A stretch of 64,000 nt of DNA from Hydractinia symbiolongicarpus (taxonomy: Eukaryota; Cnidaria; Hydrozoa; Anthoathecata; Hydractiniidae): positions 5,024,001 through 5,088,000 of the forward strand of contig NC_079880.1 of the NCBI RefSeq assembly GCF_029227915.1. The letters run 5' to 3'. A program made the position numbers and the translations under genes. Below, piece after piece: positions 1 through 9,603 of this stretch. The notes under the pieces were generated by a model. The model was not told the DNA's origin and did no database searches. It worked only from the letters and a program-made list of their open reading frames with translations. Every line of letters starts with the position of its first letter. Position 1 is the stretch's first letter.

Positions 1-1419
1 TGTAGTTTTCAAAAATATTTTCATATTTGATGGGACGCTGAATAAAAGAAGTTTAATCGCCGGCAAACGAAAATCCGCGATTTCCCGTAAATCCCAGGCT
101 TGGCCCGTATAGTCGAATGTATACAAAGAAAGTACCCTGTGAGTAAACTCATTTCCAGAACGATTTTTTAAATTATTTTTTCACCACTAAAACGCACAAG
201 ACTTGTAGTTTTTAAAAATGTTTTCACTTTTGATGAAACGCTGAATAAAAGAAGTTTAATCGCCGGCAAACGAAAACCCGCGATTTCCCGTAAATCCCGG
301 CTTGGCCCGTATAGTCAAAAGTATACAAAGAAAGTACCCAGGGAGTAAACTCATTTCCCGAACGATTTTTTAAATTATTTTTTCACCACTAAAACGCATG
401 AGACTTGTAGTTTTCAAAAATATTTTCATATTTGATGGGACGCTGAATAAAAGAAGTTTAATCGCCGGCAAACGAAAATCCGCGATTTCCCGTAAATCCC
501 AGGCTTGGCCCGTATAGTCGAATGTATACAAAGAAAGTACCCTGTGAGTAAACTCATTTCCAGAACGATTTTTTAAATTATTTTTTCACCACTAAAACGC
601 ACAATACTTGTAGTTTTTAAAAATGTTTTCATTTTTGATGAAACGCTGAATAAAAGAAGTTTAATCGCCGGCAAACGAAAACCCGCGATTTCCCGTAAAT
701 CCCGGCTTGGCCCGTATAGTCAAAAGTATACAAAGAAAGTACCCAGGGAGTAAACTCATTTCCCGAACGATTTTTTAAATTATTTTTTCACCACTAAAAC
801 ACATGAGACTTGTAGTTTTCAAAAATGTTTTCATTTTTGATGAGACGCTGAACAAAAGCAGTTTAATCGCCGGCAAACGAAAACCTGCGATTTCCCGTAA
901 ATCCCGGGCTTGGCCCGTGTAGTCGAATGTATACAAAGAAAGTACCCTGTGAGTAAACTCATTTCCCGAACGATTTTTTAAATTATTTTTTTACCACTAA
1001 AACGCATGAGACTTGTAGTTTTCAGAAATGTTTTCATTTTTGATGAGACGCTTAATGAACGTGGTTTAATCGCCAGCAAACGAAAACCCGCGATTTCCCG
1101 TAAATCCCGGGGTTGGCCCGTATATTTGAATGTATACAAAGAAAGTACCCTGTGAGTAAACTCATTTCCAAAACGATTTTTTAAATAATCTTTTCACCAC
1201 TAAAACGCATGAGACTTGTAGTTTTTAAAAATGTTTTCATTTTTGATGAGACGCTGAATAAAAGAAGTTTAATCGACGGCAAACGAAAACCCGCCATTTC
1301 CCGTAAACCCCGGACTCGACCCGTATAGTCAAAAGTATACAAAGAAAGTACCCAGGGAGTAAAATCATTTCCCGAACGATTTTTTATATTATTTTCTTTA
1401 CCACTAAACGCATGAGACT
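1..1419 (-). repeat. 7-mer HOR copy 1 (1419 bp) in the reverse arm
   Basis: Position 1 (start of TGTAGTTTTCAAAAATATTT) matches position 1420, and 406 matches 1825, so the period is 1419 bp (seven monomers minus two bases). The first 810 bp are two tandem 405 bp dimers. Each dimer pairs a class A monomer carrying the rare GATGGGACGC and AAAATCCGCG variants with a class B monomer. The copy probably starts upstream of the window. Confidence 0.85.
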
Positions 1420-2325
1420 TGTAGTTTTCAAAAATATTTTCATATTTGATGGGACGCTGAATAAAAGAAGTTTAATCGCCGGCAAACGAAAATCCGCGAT
1501 TTCCCGTAAATCCCAGGCTTGGCCCGTATAGTCGAATGTATACAAAGAAAGTACCCTGTGAGTAAACTCATTTCCAGAACGATTTTTTAAATTATTTTTT
1601 CACCACTAAAACGCATGAGACTTGTAGTTTTTAAAAATGTTTTCATTTTTGATGAAACGCTGAATAAAAGAAGTTTAATCGCCGGCAAACGAAAACCCGC
1701 GATTTCCCGTAAATCCCGGCTTGGCCCGTATAGTCAAAAGTATACAAAGAAAGTACCCAGGGAGTAAACTCATTTCCCGAACGATTTTTTAAATTATTTT
1801 TTCACCACTAAAACGCATGAGACTTGTAGTTTTCAAAAATATTTTAATATTTGATGGGACGCTGAATAAAAGAAGTTTAATCGCCGGCAAACGAAAATCC
1901 GCGATTTCCCGTAAATCCCAGGCTTGGCCCGTATAGTCGAATGTATACAAAGAAAGTACCCTGTGAGTAAACTCATTTCCAGAACGATTTTTTAAATTAT
2001 TTTTTCACCACTAAAACGCACAAGACTTGTAGTTTTTAAAAATGTTTTCATTTTTGATGAAACGCTGAATAAAAGAAGTTTAATCGCCGGCAAACGAAAA
2101 CCCGCGATTTGCCGTAAATCCCGGCTTGGCCCGTATAGTCAAAAGTATACAAAGAAAGTACCCAGGGAGTAAACTCATTTCCCGAACGATTTTTTAAATT
2201 ATTTTTTCACCACTAAAACGCATGAGACTTGTAGTTTTCAAAAATGTTTTCATTTTTGATGAGACGCTGAACAAAAGCAGTTTAATCGCCGGCAAACGAA
2301 AACCTGCGATTTCCCGTAAATCCCG
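1420..2325 (-). repeat. 7-mer HOR copy 2, truncated by the inversion
   Basis: This matches 1-906 with a 1419 bp offset, including the tandem dimers (1420-1824 and 1825-2229) and the AACAAAAGCAG variant (811 versus 2230). The match stops near 2326, where copy 1 reads CCCGGGCTTGG and this copy reads CCCGGACTCTG. The orientation flips about 55 bp later, so the copy was cut before completion. Confidence 0.85.
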
Positions 2326-2380
2326 GACTCTGCCCGTATAGTCAAAAGTATACAAAGAAAGTACCCAGGGAGTAAACTCA
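1899..2380 (-). repeat. Left arm of a 482 bp inverted repeat
   Basis: The reverse complement of this segment aligns without gaps to 3382-3863. By eye I find four mismatches in 482 bp. Rare shared variants include GTCTTGTGCG, CCAAGCCGGGAT and GCCTGGGATT, and the GCTTTTGTTCAG tail. Past 1899 the match breaks, and the reverse arm continues like the forward array from about 4463. Confidence 0.88.
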
Positions 2381-2386
2381 GGGTAC
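2361..2386. other. Array inversion junction
   Basis: GTACCC (2361-2366) and GGGTAC (2381-2386) face each other across a 14-base spacer at 2367-2380. The dyad extends outward through AAAG/CTTT and GTATAC on each side. Reverse-arm homology runs through AGTAAACTCA up to 2380. Forward-arm homology (canonical ACTCACAGGGTAC) begins at CAGGGTAC, position 2379. The two sides therefore share only CA (2379-2380), which fits microhomology-mediated joining or a replication template switch. Confidence 0.9.
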
Positions 2387-2400
2387 TTTCTTTGTATACA

Positions 2401-2414
2401 TTCGACTATACGGG
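2401..2414 (+). promoter_or_regulatory. CENP-B-box-like motif (representative)
   Basis: TTCG (2401-2404), ACTATA, then CGGG (2411-2414). The CENP-B core is TTCG, four free bases, A, two free bases, CGGG, so seven bases separate the halves; here there are six. It occurs in class A monomers across the array, while class B has TTTG or TTGG in place of TTCG. Binding is unproven: the spacing mismatch argues against canonical CENP-B, but another transposase-derived binder is possible. Confidence 0.35.
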
Positions 2415-2419
2415 CCAAG

Positions 2420-2444
2420 CCCGGGATTTACGGGAAATCGCGGG
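2420..2444 (+). other. GC-rich dyad in each monomer (representative)
   Basis: Arms CCCGGGATTT (2420-2429) and AAATCGCGGG (2435-2444) flank the loop ACGGG. Nine of ten positions pair. Many class B monomers carry TCCGGGATTT with AAATCGCGGA, for example 4450-4474, which keeps the outer pair by matched changes on both sides. Other variants, such as GGGGTTT with AAATGG, weaken the pairing, so conservation of the structure is partial. Confidence 0.7.
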
Positions 2445-2523
2445 TTTTCGTTTGCCGGCGATTAAACTTCTTTTATTCAGCGTTTCATCAAAAATGAAAA
2501 CATTTTTAAAAACTACAAGTCTT

Positions 2524-3779
2524 ATGCGTTTTAGTGGTGAAAAAATAATTTAAAAAATCGTTCTGGAAATGAGTTTACTCACAGGGTACTTTCTTTGTAT
2601 ACATTTGACTATACGGGCCAAGCCCGGGATTTACGGGAAATCGCGGGTTTTCGTTTTTCGGCGATTAAACCTCTTTCATTAAGCGTCTCATCAAAAATGA
2701 AAACATTTTTGAAAACTACAAGTCTCATGGGCTTAAGTGGTGAAATAATAATTTAAAAAATCGTTTGGGAAATGAGTTTACTCCCTCGGTACTTTCTTTG
2801 TATACTTTTGAATATACGGGCTGAGTCCGGGATTTACGGGAAATCGCGGGTTTTCGTTTGCCGGCGATTAAACTTCTTTTATTCAGCGTTCCATCAAAAA
2901 TGAAAACATTTTTAAAAACTACAAATCTCATGCGTTTTAGTAGTAAAAAAATAATTTAAAAAATCGTTCAGGAAATGGGTTTACACCCTGGGTACTCTCT
3001 TTGTGTACTTTTGACTATACGGGCCGAGTCCGGGATTTACGGGAAATCGCAGGTTTTCGTTTGCCGGCGATTAAACTTGTTTTATTCAGCGTCTCATCAA
3101 AAATGAAAACATTTTTGAAAACTACAAGTCTCGTGCGTTTTAGTGGTGAAAAAATAATTTAAAAATTCGTTAAGGAAATGAGTTTACTCACTGGGTACTT
3201 TCCTTGTATACTTTTGACTATACGGGCAGAGACCGGGATTTACGGGAAATTGCGGGTTTTCGTTTGCCGGCGATTAAACTTGTTTTATTCAGCGTCTCAT
3301 CAAAAATGAAAACATTTTTGAAAACTACAAGTCTCATGGGCTTAAGTGGTGAAATAATAATTTAAAAAATCGTTTGGGAAATGAGTTTACTCCCTGGGTA
3401 CTTTCTTTGTATACTTTTGACTATACGGGCCGAGTCCGGGATTTACGGGAAATCGCAGGTTTTCGTTTGCCGGCAATTAAACTGCTTTTGTTCAGCGTCT
3501 CATCAAAAATGAAAACATTTTTGAAAACTACAAGTCTCATGCGTTTTAGTGGTGAAAAAATAATTTAAAAAATCGTTCGGGAAATGAGTTTACTCCCTGG
3601 GTACTTTCTTTGTATACTTTTGACTATACGGGCCAAGCCGGGATTTACGGGAAATCGCGGGTTTTCGTTTGCAGGCGATTAAACTTCTTTTATTCAGCGT
3701 TTCATCAAAAATGAAAACATTTTTAAAAACTACAAGTCTTGTGCGTTTTAGTGGTGAAAAAATAATTTAAAAAATCGTT
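2524..3779 (+). repeat. 1.26 kb block, copy 1 (offset 5278 bp)
   Basis: About six monomers, matching 7802-9057 at an offset of 5278 bp (26 x 203). Shared rare variants include GGGCTTAAGTGG, CTCTCTTTGTGTAC (near 2994), AAAAATTCGTTA (near 3163), GGGCAGAGACCGG and GTCTTGTGCG. Only scattered substitutions separate the copies, such as AATATACGGG here versus ACTATACGGG at the partner site. Confidence 0.85.
3097..3118 (+). other. AT-rich perfect dyad in each monomer (representative)
   Basis: Arms TCAAAAATG (3097-3105) and CATTTTTGA (3110-3118) are perfectly complementary around an AAAA loop. The element is present in most monomers on both arms of the array and is one of the least variable parts of the repeat. 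Common exceptions end in CATTTTTAA, or have CAAATATG with TATTTTTG. Confidence 0.8.
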
Positions 3780-3863
3780 CTGGAAATGAGTTTACTCACA
3801 GGGTACTTTCTTTGTATACATTCGACTATACGGGCCAAGCCTGGGATTTACGGGAAATCGCGG
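3382..3863 (+). repeat. Right arm of the 482 bp inverted repeat
   Basis: This is the forward partner of 1899-2380 and covers about 2.4 monomers. It is the closest match to the reverse arm, whereas the monomers directly beside the junction (2381 onward) are more distant. Divergence starts at 3864, where this copy reads CGCGGGTTTTCGTTTTTCGG and the reverse arm reads CGCGGATTTTCGTTTGCCGG. Confidence 0.88.
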
Positions 3864-4159
3864 GTTTTCGTTTTTCGGCGATTAAACCTCTTTCATTAAG
3901 CGTCTCATCAAAAATGAAAACATTTTTGAAAACTACAAGTCTCATGCGTTTTAGTGGTAAAGAAAATAATATAAAAAATCGTTCGGGAAATGAGTTTACT
4001 CCCTGGGTACTTTCTTTGTATACTTTTGACTATTCGGGTCGAGTCCGGGGTTTACGGGAAATGGCGGGTTTTCGTTTGCCGTCGATTAAACTTCTTTTAT
4101 TCAGCGTCTCATCAAAAATGAAAACATTTTTAAAAACTACAAGTCTTTTGCGTTTTAGT

Positions 4160-4950
4160 GGTGAAAAAATAATTTAAAAAATCGTTCTGGAAATGAGTTT
4201 ACTCACAGGGTACTTTCTTTGTATACATTCGACTATACGGGCCAAGCCCGGGATTTACGGGAAATCGCGGGTTTTCGTTTTCCGGCGATTAAACCTCTTT
4301 CATCAAGCGTCCCATCAAAAATGAAAACTATTTTGAAAACTACAAGTCTCATGCGTTTTAGTGGCGAAAGAAAAATTTAAAAAATCGTTCGGGAAATGAG
4401 TTTACTCCCTGGGTACTTTCTTTGTATACTTTTGACTATACGGGCCGAGTCCGGGATTTACGGGAAATCGCGGATTTTTGTTTGCCGGCGATTAAACTTC
4501 TTTTATTCAGCGTCCCATCAAATATGAAAATATTTTTGAAAACTACAAGTCTCATGCGTTTAGTGGTAAAGAAAATAATATAAAAAATCGTTCGGGAAAT
4601 GAGTTTACTCCCTGGGTACTTTCTTTGTATACTTTTGACTATACGGGTCGAGTCCGGGGTTTACGGGAAATGGCGGGTTTTTGTTTGCCGTCGATTAAAC
4701 TTCTTTTATTCAGCGTCTCATCAAAAATGAAAACATTTTTAAAAACTACAAGTCTCATGCGTTTTAGTGGTGAAAAGATAATTTAAAAAATCGTTTTGGA
4801 AATGAGTTTACTCACAGGGTACTTTCTTTGTATACATTCGACTATACGGGCCAACCCCGGGATTTACTGGAAATCGCGGGTTTTCGTTTGCTGGCGATTA
4901 AACCACGTTCATTAAGCGTCTCATCAAAAATGAAAACATTTCTGAAAACT
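4160..4950 (+). repeat. 0.79 kb block, copy 1 (offset 2639 bp)
   Basis: About four monomers, matching 6799-7589 at an offset of 2639 bp (13 x 203). Diagnostic variants are CATCAAGCGTCCC, GAAAACTATTTTG, CATCAAATATGAAAATA, the 202 bp monomer with GCGTTTAGTGGTAAAG, GGGTTTTTGTTTGCCG and CCAACCCCGGGATTTACTGG. Confidence 0.82.
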
Positions 4951-5589
4951 ACAAGTCTCATGCGTTTTAGTGGTAAAAAAATAATTTAAAAAATCGTTCA
5001 GGAAATGAGTTTACTCACAGGGTACTTTCTTTGTATACATTCGACTACACGGGCCAAGCCCGGGATTTACGGGAAATCGCGGGATTTCGTTTGCTGGCGA
5101 TTAAACTTCTTTCATCAACCGTCTCATCAAAAATGAAAACATTTTTGAAAACTTCAAGTCTCATGCGTTTTAGTGGTGAAAAAAAAAATTAAAAAATCGT
5201 TCGGGAAATGAGTTTACTCCCTGGGTACTTTCTTTGTATACATTCGACTATACGGGCCAAGCCCGGGATTTACGGGAAATCGCGGGATTTCGTTTGCCGG
5301 CGATTAAACCTCTTTTAATAAGCGTCTCATCAAAAATGAAAACATTTTTGAAAACTACCAGTCTCATGCGTTTTAGTGGTAAAAAAATAATTTAAAAAAT
5401 CGTTCGGGAAATGAGTTTACTCACAGGGTACTTTCTTTGTATACATTCGACTACACGGGCCAAGCCCGGGATTTACGGGAAATCGCGGGATTTCGTTTGC
5501 TGGCGATTAAACCTCTTTTAATAAGCGTCTCATCAAAAATGAAAACATTTTTGAAAACTACCAGTCTCATGCGTTTTAGTGGTGAAAAA
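4951..5589 (+). repeat. Mixed monomers, including first CATCAACCG variant
   Basis: About three monomers without a clean local HOR. The CATCAACCGTCTC variant, common later, first appears near 5112. CCTCTTTTAATAAGCG with CTACCAGTCTC appears in two successive monomers (near 5308 and 5511). Several have TACACGGG instead of TATACGGG. No gene or other feature is visible. Confidence 0.75.
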
Positions 5590-6807
5590 ATAATTTAAAA
5601 AATCGTTCTGGAAATGGGTTTACTCACAGGGTACTTTCTTTGTATACATTTGACTATACGGGCCAAGCCCGGGATTTACGGGAAATCGCGGGTTTTCGTT
5701 TTTCGGCGATTAAACCTCTTTCATTAAGCGTCTCATCAAAAATGAAAACATTTTTGAAAACTACAAGTCTCATGGGCTTAAGTGGTGAAATAATAATTTA
5801 AAAAATCGTGTGGGAAATGAGTTTACTCCCTCGGTACTTTCTTTGTATACTTTTGACTATACGGGCTGAGTCCGGGATTAACGGGAAATCGCGGGTTTTC
5901 GTTTGCCGGCGATTAAACTTCTTTTATTCAGCGTTCCATCAAAAATGAAAACATTTTTAAAAACTACAAGTCTTATGCGTTTTAGTGGTGAAAAAATAAT
6001 TTAAAAAATCGTTCTGGAAATGAGTTTACTCACAGGGTACTTTCTTTGTATACATTCGACTATACGGGCCAAGCCCGGGATTTACGGGAAATCGCGGGTT
6101 TTCGTTTTCCGGCGATTAAACCTCTTTCATTAAGCGTCTCATCAAAAATGAAAACATTTTTGAAAACTACAAGTCTCATGGGCTTAAGTGGTGAAATAAT
6201 AATTTAAAAAATCGTGTGGGAAATGAGTTTACTCCCTCGGTACTTTCTTTGTATACTTTTGACTATACGGGCTGAGTCCGGGATTAACGGGAAATCGCGG
6301 GTTTTCGTTTGCCGGCGATTAAACTTCTTTTATTCAGCGTTCCATCAAAAATGAAAACATTTTTGAAAACTACCAGTCTCATGCGTTTTAGTGGTGAAAA
6401 AATAATTTAAAAAATCGCTCTGGAAATGAGTTTACTCACAGGGTACTTTCTTTGTATACATTTGACTATACGGGCCAAGCCCGGGATTTACGGGAAATTG
6501 CGGGTTTTCGTTTTTCAGCGATTAAACCTCTTTCATTAAGCGTCTCATCAAAAATGAAAACATTTTTGAAAACTACAAGTCTCATGGGCTTAAGTGGTGA
6601 AATAATAATTTAAAAAATCGTGTGGGAAATGAGTTTACTCCCTCGGTACTTTCTTTGTATACTTTTGACTATACGGGCTGAGTCCGGGATTTACGGGAAA
6701 TCGCGGGTTTTCGTTTGCCGGCGATTAAACTTCTTTTATTCAGCGTTCCATCAAAAATGAAAACATTTTTAAAAACTACAAGTCTTATGCGTTTTATTGG
6801 TGAAAAA
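5590..6807 (+). repeat. Three tandem copies of a 406 bp dimer
   Basis: The rare GGGCTTAAGTGG occurs at 5774, 6180 and 6586, exactly 406 bp apart. Each dimer pairs a class A monomer carrying that variant with a class B monomer reading CTCCCTCGGTAC. All three share TCGTGTGGGAAATG, which the related copies near 2760 and 8040 lack (TCGTTTGGG). The dimer was therefore amplified locally after that T-to-G change. Confidence 0.88.
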
Positions 6808-7589
6808 ATAATTTAAAAAATCGTTCTGGAAATGAGTTTACTCACAGGGTACTTTCTTTGTATACATTCGACTATACGGGCCAAGCCCGGGATTTACGGG
6901 AAATCGCGGGTTTTCGTTTTCCGGCGATTAAACCTCTTTCATCAAGCGTCCCATCAAAAATGAAAACTATTTTGAAAACTACAAGTCTCATGCGTTTTAG
7001 TGGTGTAAGAAAAATTTAAAAAATCGTTCGGGAAATGAGTTTACTCCCTGGGTACTTTCTTTGTATACTTTTGACTATACGGGCCGAGTCCGGGATTTAC
7101 GGGAAATCGCGGATTTTTGTTTGCCGGCGATTAAACTTCTTTTATTCAGCGTCCCATAAAATATGAAAATATTTTTGAAAACTACAAGTCTCATGCGTTT
7201 AGTGGTAAAGAAAATAATATAAAAAATCGTTCGGGAAATGAGTTTACTCCCTAGGTACTTTCTTTGTATACTTTTGACTATACGGGTCGAGTCCGGGGTT
7301 TACGGGAAATGGCGGGTTTTTGTTTGCCGTCGATTAAACTTCTTTTATTCAGCGTCTCATCAAAAATGAAAACATTTTTAAAAACTACAAGTCTCATGCG
7401 TTTTAGTGGTGAAAAGATAATTTAAAAAATCGTTTTGGAAATGAGTTTACTCACAGGGTACTTTCTTTGTATACATTCGACTATACGGGCCAACCCCGGG
7501 ATTTACTGGAAATCGCAGGTTTTCGTTTGCTGGCGATTAAACCACGTTCATTAAGCGTCTCATCAAAAATGAAAACATTTCTGAAAACT
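6799..7589 (+). repeat. 0.79 kb block, copy 2
   Basis: Partner of 4160-4950 at +2639 bp. Differences include TTTTATTGGTG near 6790, GTGTAAGAAAAATT for GCGAAAGAAAAATT, CCATAAAATATG for CCATCAAATATG, and CTAGGTAC for CTGGGTAC. The match ends near 7590, where this copy switches to CTTCAAGTC with a longer A-run. Confidence 0.82.
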
Positions 7590-7801
7590 TCAAGTCTCAT
7601 GCGTTTTAGTGGTGAAAAAAAAAATTAAAAAATCGTTCGGGAAATGAGTTTACTCCCTGGGTACTTTCTTTGTATACATTCGACTATACGGGCCAAGCCC
7701 GGGATTTACGGGAAATCGCGGGATTTCGTTTGCCGGCGATTAAACCTCTTTTAATAAGCGTCTCATCAAAAATGAAAACATTTTTGAAAACTACCAGTCT
7801 C

Positions 7802-9057
7802 ATGCGTTTTAGTGGTGAAAAAATAATTTAAAAAATCGTTCTGGAAATGAATTTACTCACAGGGTACTTTCTTTGTATACATTTGACTATACGGGCCAAG
7901 CCCGGGATTTACGGGAAATCGCGGGTTTTCGTTTTTCGGCGATTAAACCTCTTTCATTAAGCGTCTCATCAAAAATGAAAACATTTTTGAAAACTACAAG
8001 TCTCATGGGCTTAAGTGGTGAAATAATAATTTAAAAAATCGTTTGGGAAATGAGTTTACTCCCTCGGTACTTTCTTTGTATACTTTTGACTATACGGGCT
8101 GAGTCCGGGATTTACGGGAAATCGCGGGTTTTCGTTTGCCGGCGATTAAACTTCTTTTATTCAGCGTTCCATCAAAAATGAAAACATTTTTAAAAACTAC
8201 AAGTCTCATGCGTTTTAGTAGTAAAAAAATAATTTAAAAAATCGTTCAGGAAATGGGTTTACACCCTGGGTACTCTCTTTGTGTACTTTTGACTATACGG
8301 GCCGAGTCCGGGATTTACGGGAAATCGCAGGTTTTCGTTTGCCGGCGATTAAACTTGTTTTATTCAGCGTCTCATCAAAAATGAAAACATTTTTGAAAAC
8401 TACAAGTCTCGTGCGTTTTAGTGGTGAAAAAATAATTTAAAAATTCGTTAGGGAAATGAGTTTACTCACTGGGTACTTTCCTTGTATACTTTTGACTATA
8501 CGGGCAGAGACCGGGATTTACGGGAAATTGCGGGTTTTCGTTTGCCGGCGATTAAACTTGTTTTATTCAGCGTCTCATCAAAAATGAAAACATTTTTGAA
8601 AACTACAAGTCTCATGGGCTTAAGTGGTGAAATAATAATTTAAAAAATCGTTTGGGAAATGAGTTTACTCCCTGGGTACTTTCTTTGTATACTTTTGACT
8701 ATACGGGCCGAGTCTGGGATTTACGGGAAATCGCAGGTTTTCGTTTGCCGGCAATTAAACTGCTTTTGTTCAGCGTCTCATCAAAAATGAAAACATTTTT
8801 GAAAACTACAAGTCTCATGCGTTTTAGTGGTGAAAAAATAATTTAAAAAATCGTTCGGGAAATGAGTTTACTTCCTGGGTACTTTCTTTGTATACTTTTG
8901 ACTATACGGGCCAAGCCGGAATTTACGGGAAATCGCGGGTTTTCGTTTGCCGGCGATTAAACTTCTTTTATTCAGCGTTTCATCAAAAATGAAAACATTT
9001 TTAAAAACTACAAGTCTTGTGCGTTTTAGTGGTGAAAAAATAATTTACAAAATCGTT
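7802..9057 (+). repeat. 1.26 kb block, copy 2
   Basis: Partner of 2524-3779 at +5278 bp. Its right edge (about 9058) joins directly to sequence matching 4385 onward, so the three monomers that follow copy 1 at 3780-4384 are missing here. The last monomer reads AATTTACAAAATCG in place of AATTTAAAAAATCG near 9045. Confidence 0.85.
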
Positions 9058-9603
9058 CGGGAAATGAGTTTACTCCCTGGGTACTTTCTTTGTATACTTT
9101 TGACTATACGGGCCGAGTCCGGGATTTACGGGAAATCGCGGATTTTTGTTTGCCGGCGATTAAACTTCTTTTATTCAGCGTCCCATCAAATATGAAAATA
9201 TTTTTGAAAACTACAAGTCTCATGCGTTTAGTGGTAAAGAAAATAATATAAAAAATCGTTCGGGAAATGAGTTTACTCCCTGGGTACTTTCTTTGTATAC
9301 TTTTGACTATACGGGTCGAGTCCGGGGTTTACGGGAAATGGCGGGTTTTTGTTTGCCGTCGATTAAACTTCTTTTATTCAGCGTCTCATCAAAAATGAAA
9401 ACATTTTTAAAAACTACAAGTCTCATGCGTTTTAGTGGTGAAAAGATAATTTAAAAAATCGTTTTGGAAATGAGTTTACTCACAGGGTACTTTCTTTGTA
9501 TACATTCGACTATACGGGCCAACCCCGGGATTTACTGGAAATCGCGGGTTTTCGTTTGCTGGCGATTAAACCACGTTAATTAAGCGTCTCATCAAAAATG
9601 AAA
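9053..9603 (+). repeat. Third copy of the 4.4-4.9 kb segment
   Basis: Matches 4385-4935 at an offset of 4668 bp (23 x 203 minus 1), including CATCAAATATGAAAATA, the 202 bp GCGTTTAGTGG monomer and GGGTTTTTGTTTGCCG. It carries a private ACGTTAATTAAGCG in place of ACGTTCATTAAGCG near 9573. Confidence 0.8.

Larger units (their letters stand above)
1..2380 (-). repeat. Reverse-oriented arm of the satellite array
   Basis: All monomers here read on the minus strand; for example the + strand shows TACAAAGAAAGTACCC instead of GGGTACTTTCTTTGTA. About 11.7 monomers are present and the arm continues beyond position 1. Internally it holds a 7-mer HOR (1419 bp) that contains tandem 405 bp dimers. Its monomers resemble those of the forward array at about 3.4-5.0 kb, in the same order but with a three-monomer gap, so it looks like an inverted copy of that local segment. 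Confidence 0.96.
2381..3381 (+). repeat. Spacer between the inverted arms
   Basis: Five forward monomers (1001 bp) lie between the inversion junction and the right inverted arm. From 2524 onward they belong to the block that is repeated at 7802. Two carry the unusual GGGCTTAAGTGG in place of GCGTTTTAGTGG (2729 and 3339), and one has a C in place of T in CTTTCCTTG (near 3201). Confidence 0.85.

Noticed and set aside
2401-2417. True CENP-B box
   Set aside because: The two conserved halves are six bases apart instead of seven and the internal A is out of place, so it fails the canonical definition. Kept only as a near match.
3160-3175. AT-rich block (TAATTTAAAAAAT) as promoter or replication origin
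   Set aside because: The block occurs in every monomer as part of the repeat. Composition alone does not support a promoter or origin call.
1899-3863. Terminal inverted repeats of a transposon
   Set aside because: The inverted arms are ordinary satellite monomers and the spacer is more satellite. There is no target-site duplication, no transposase and no distinct ends.
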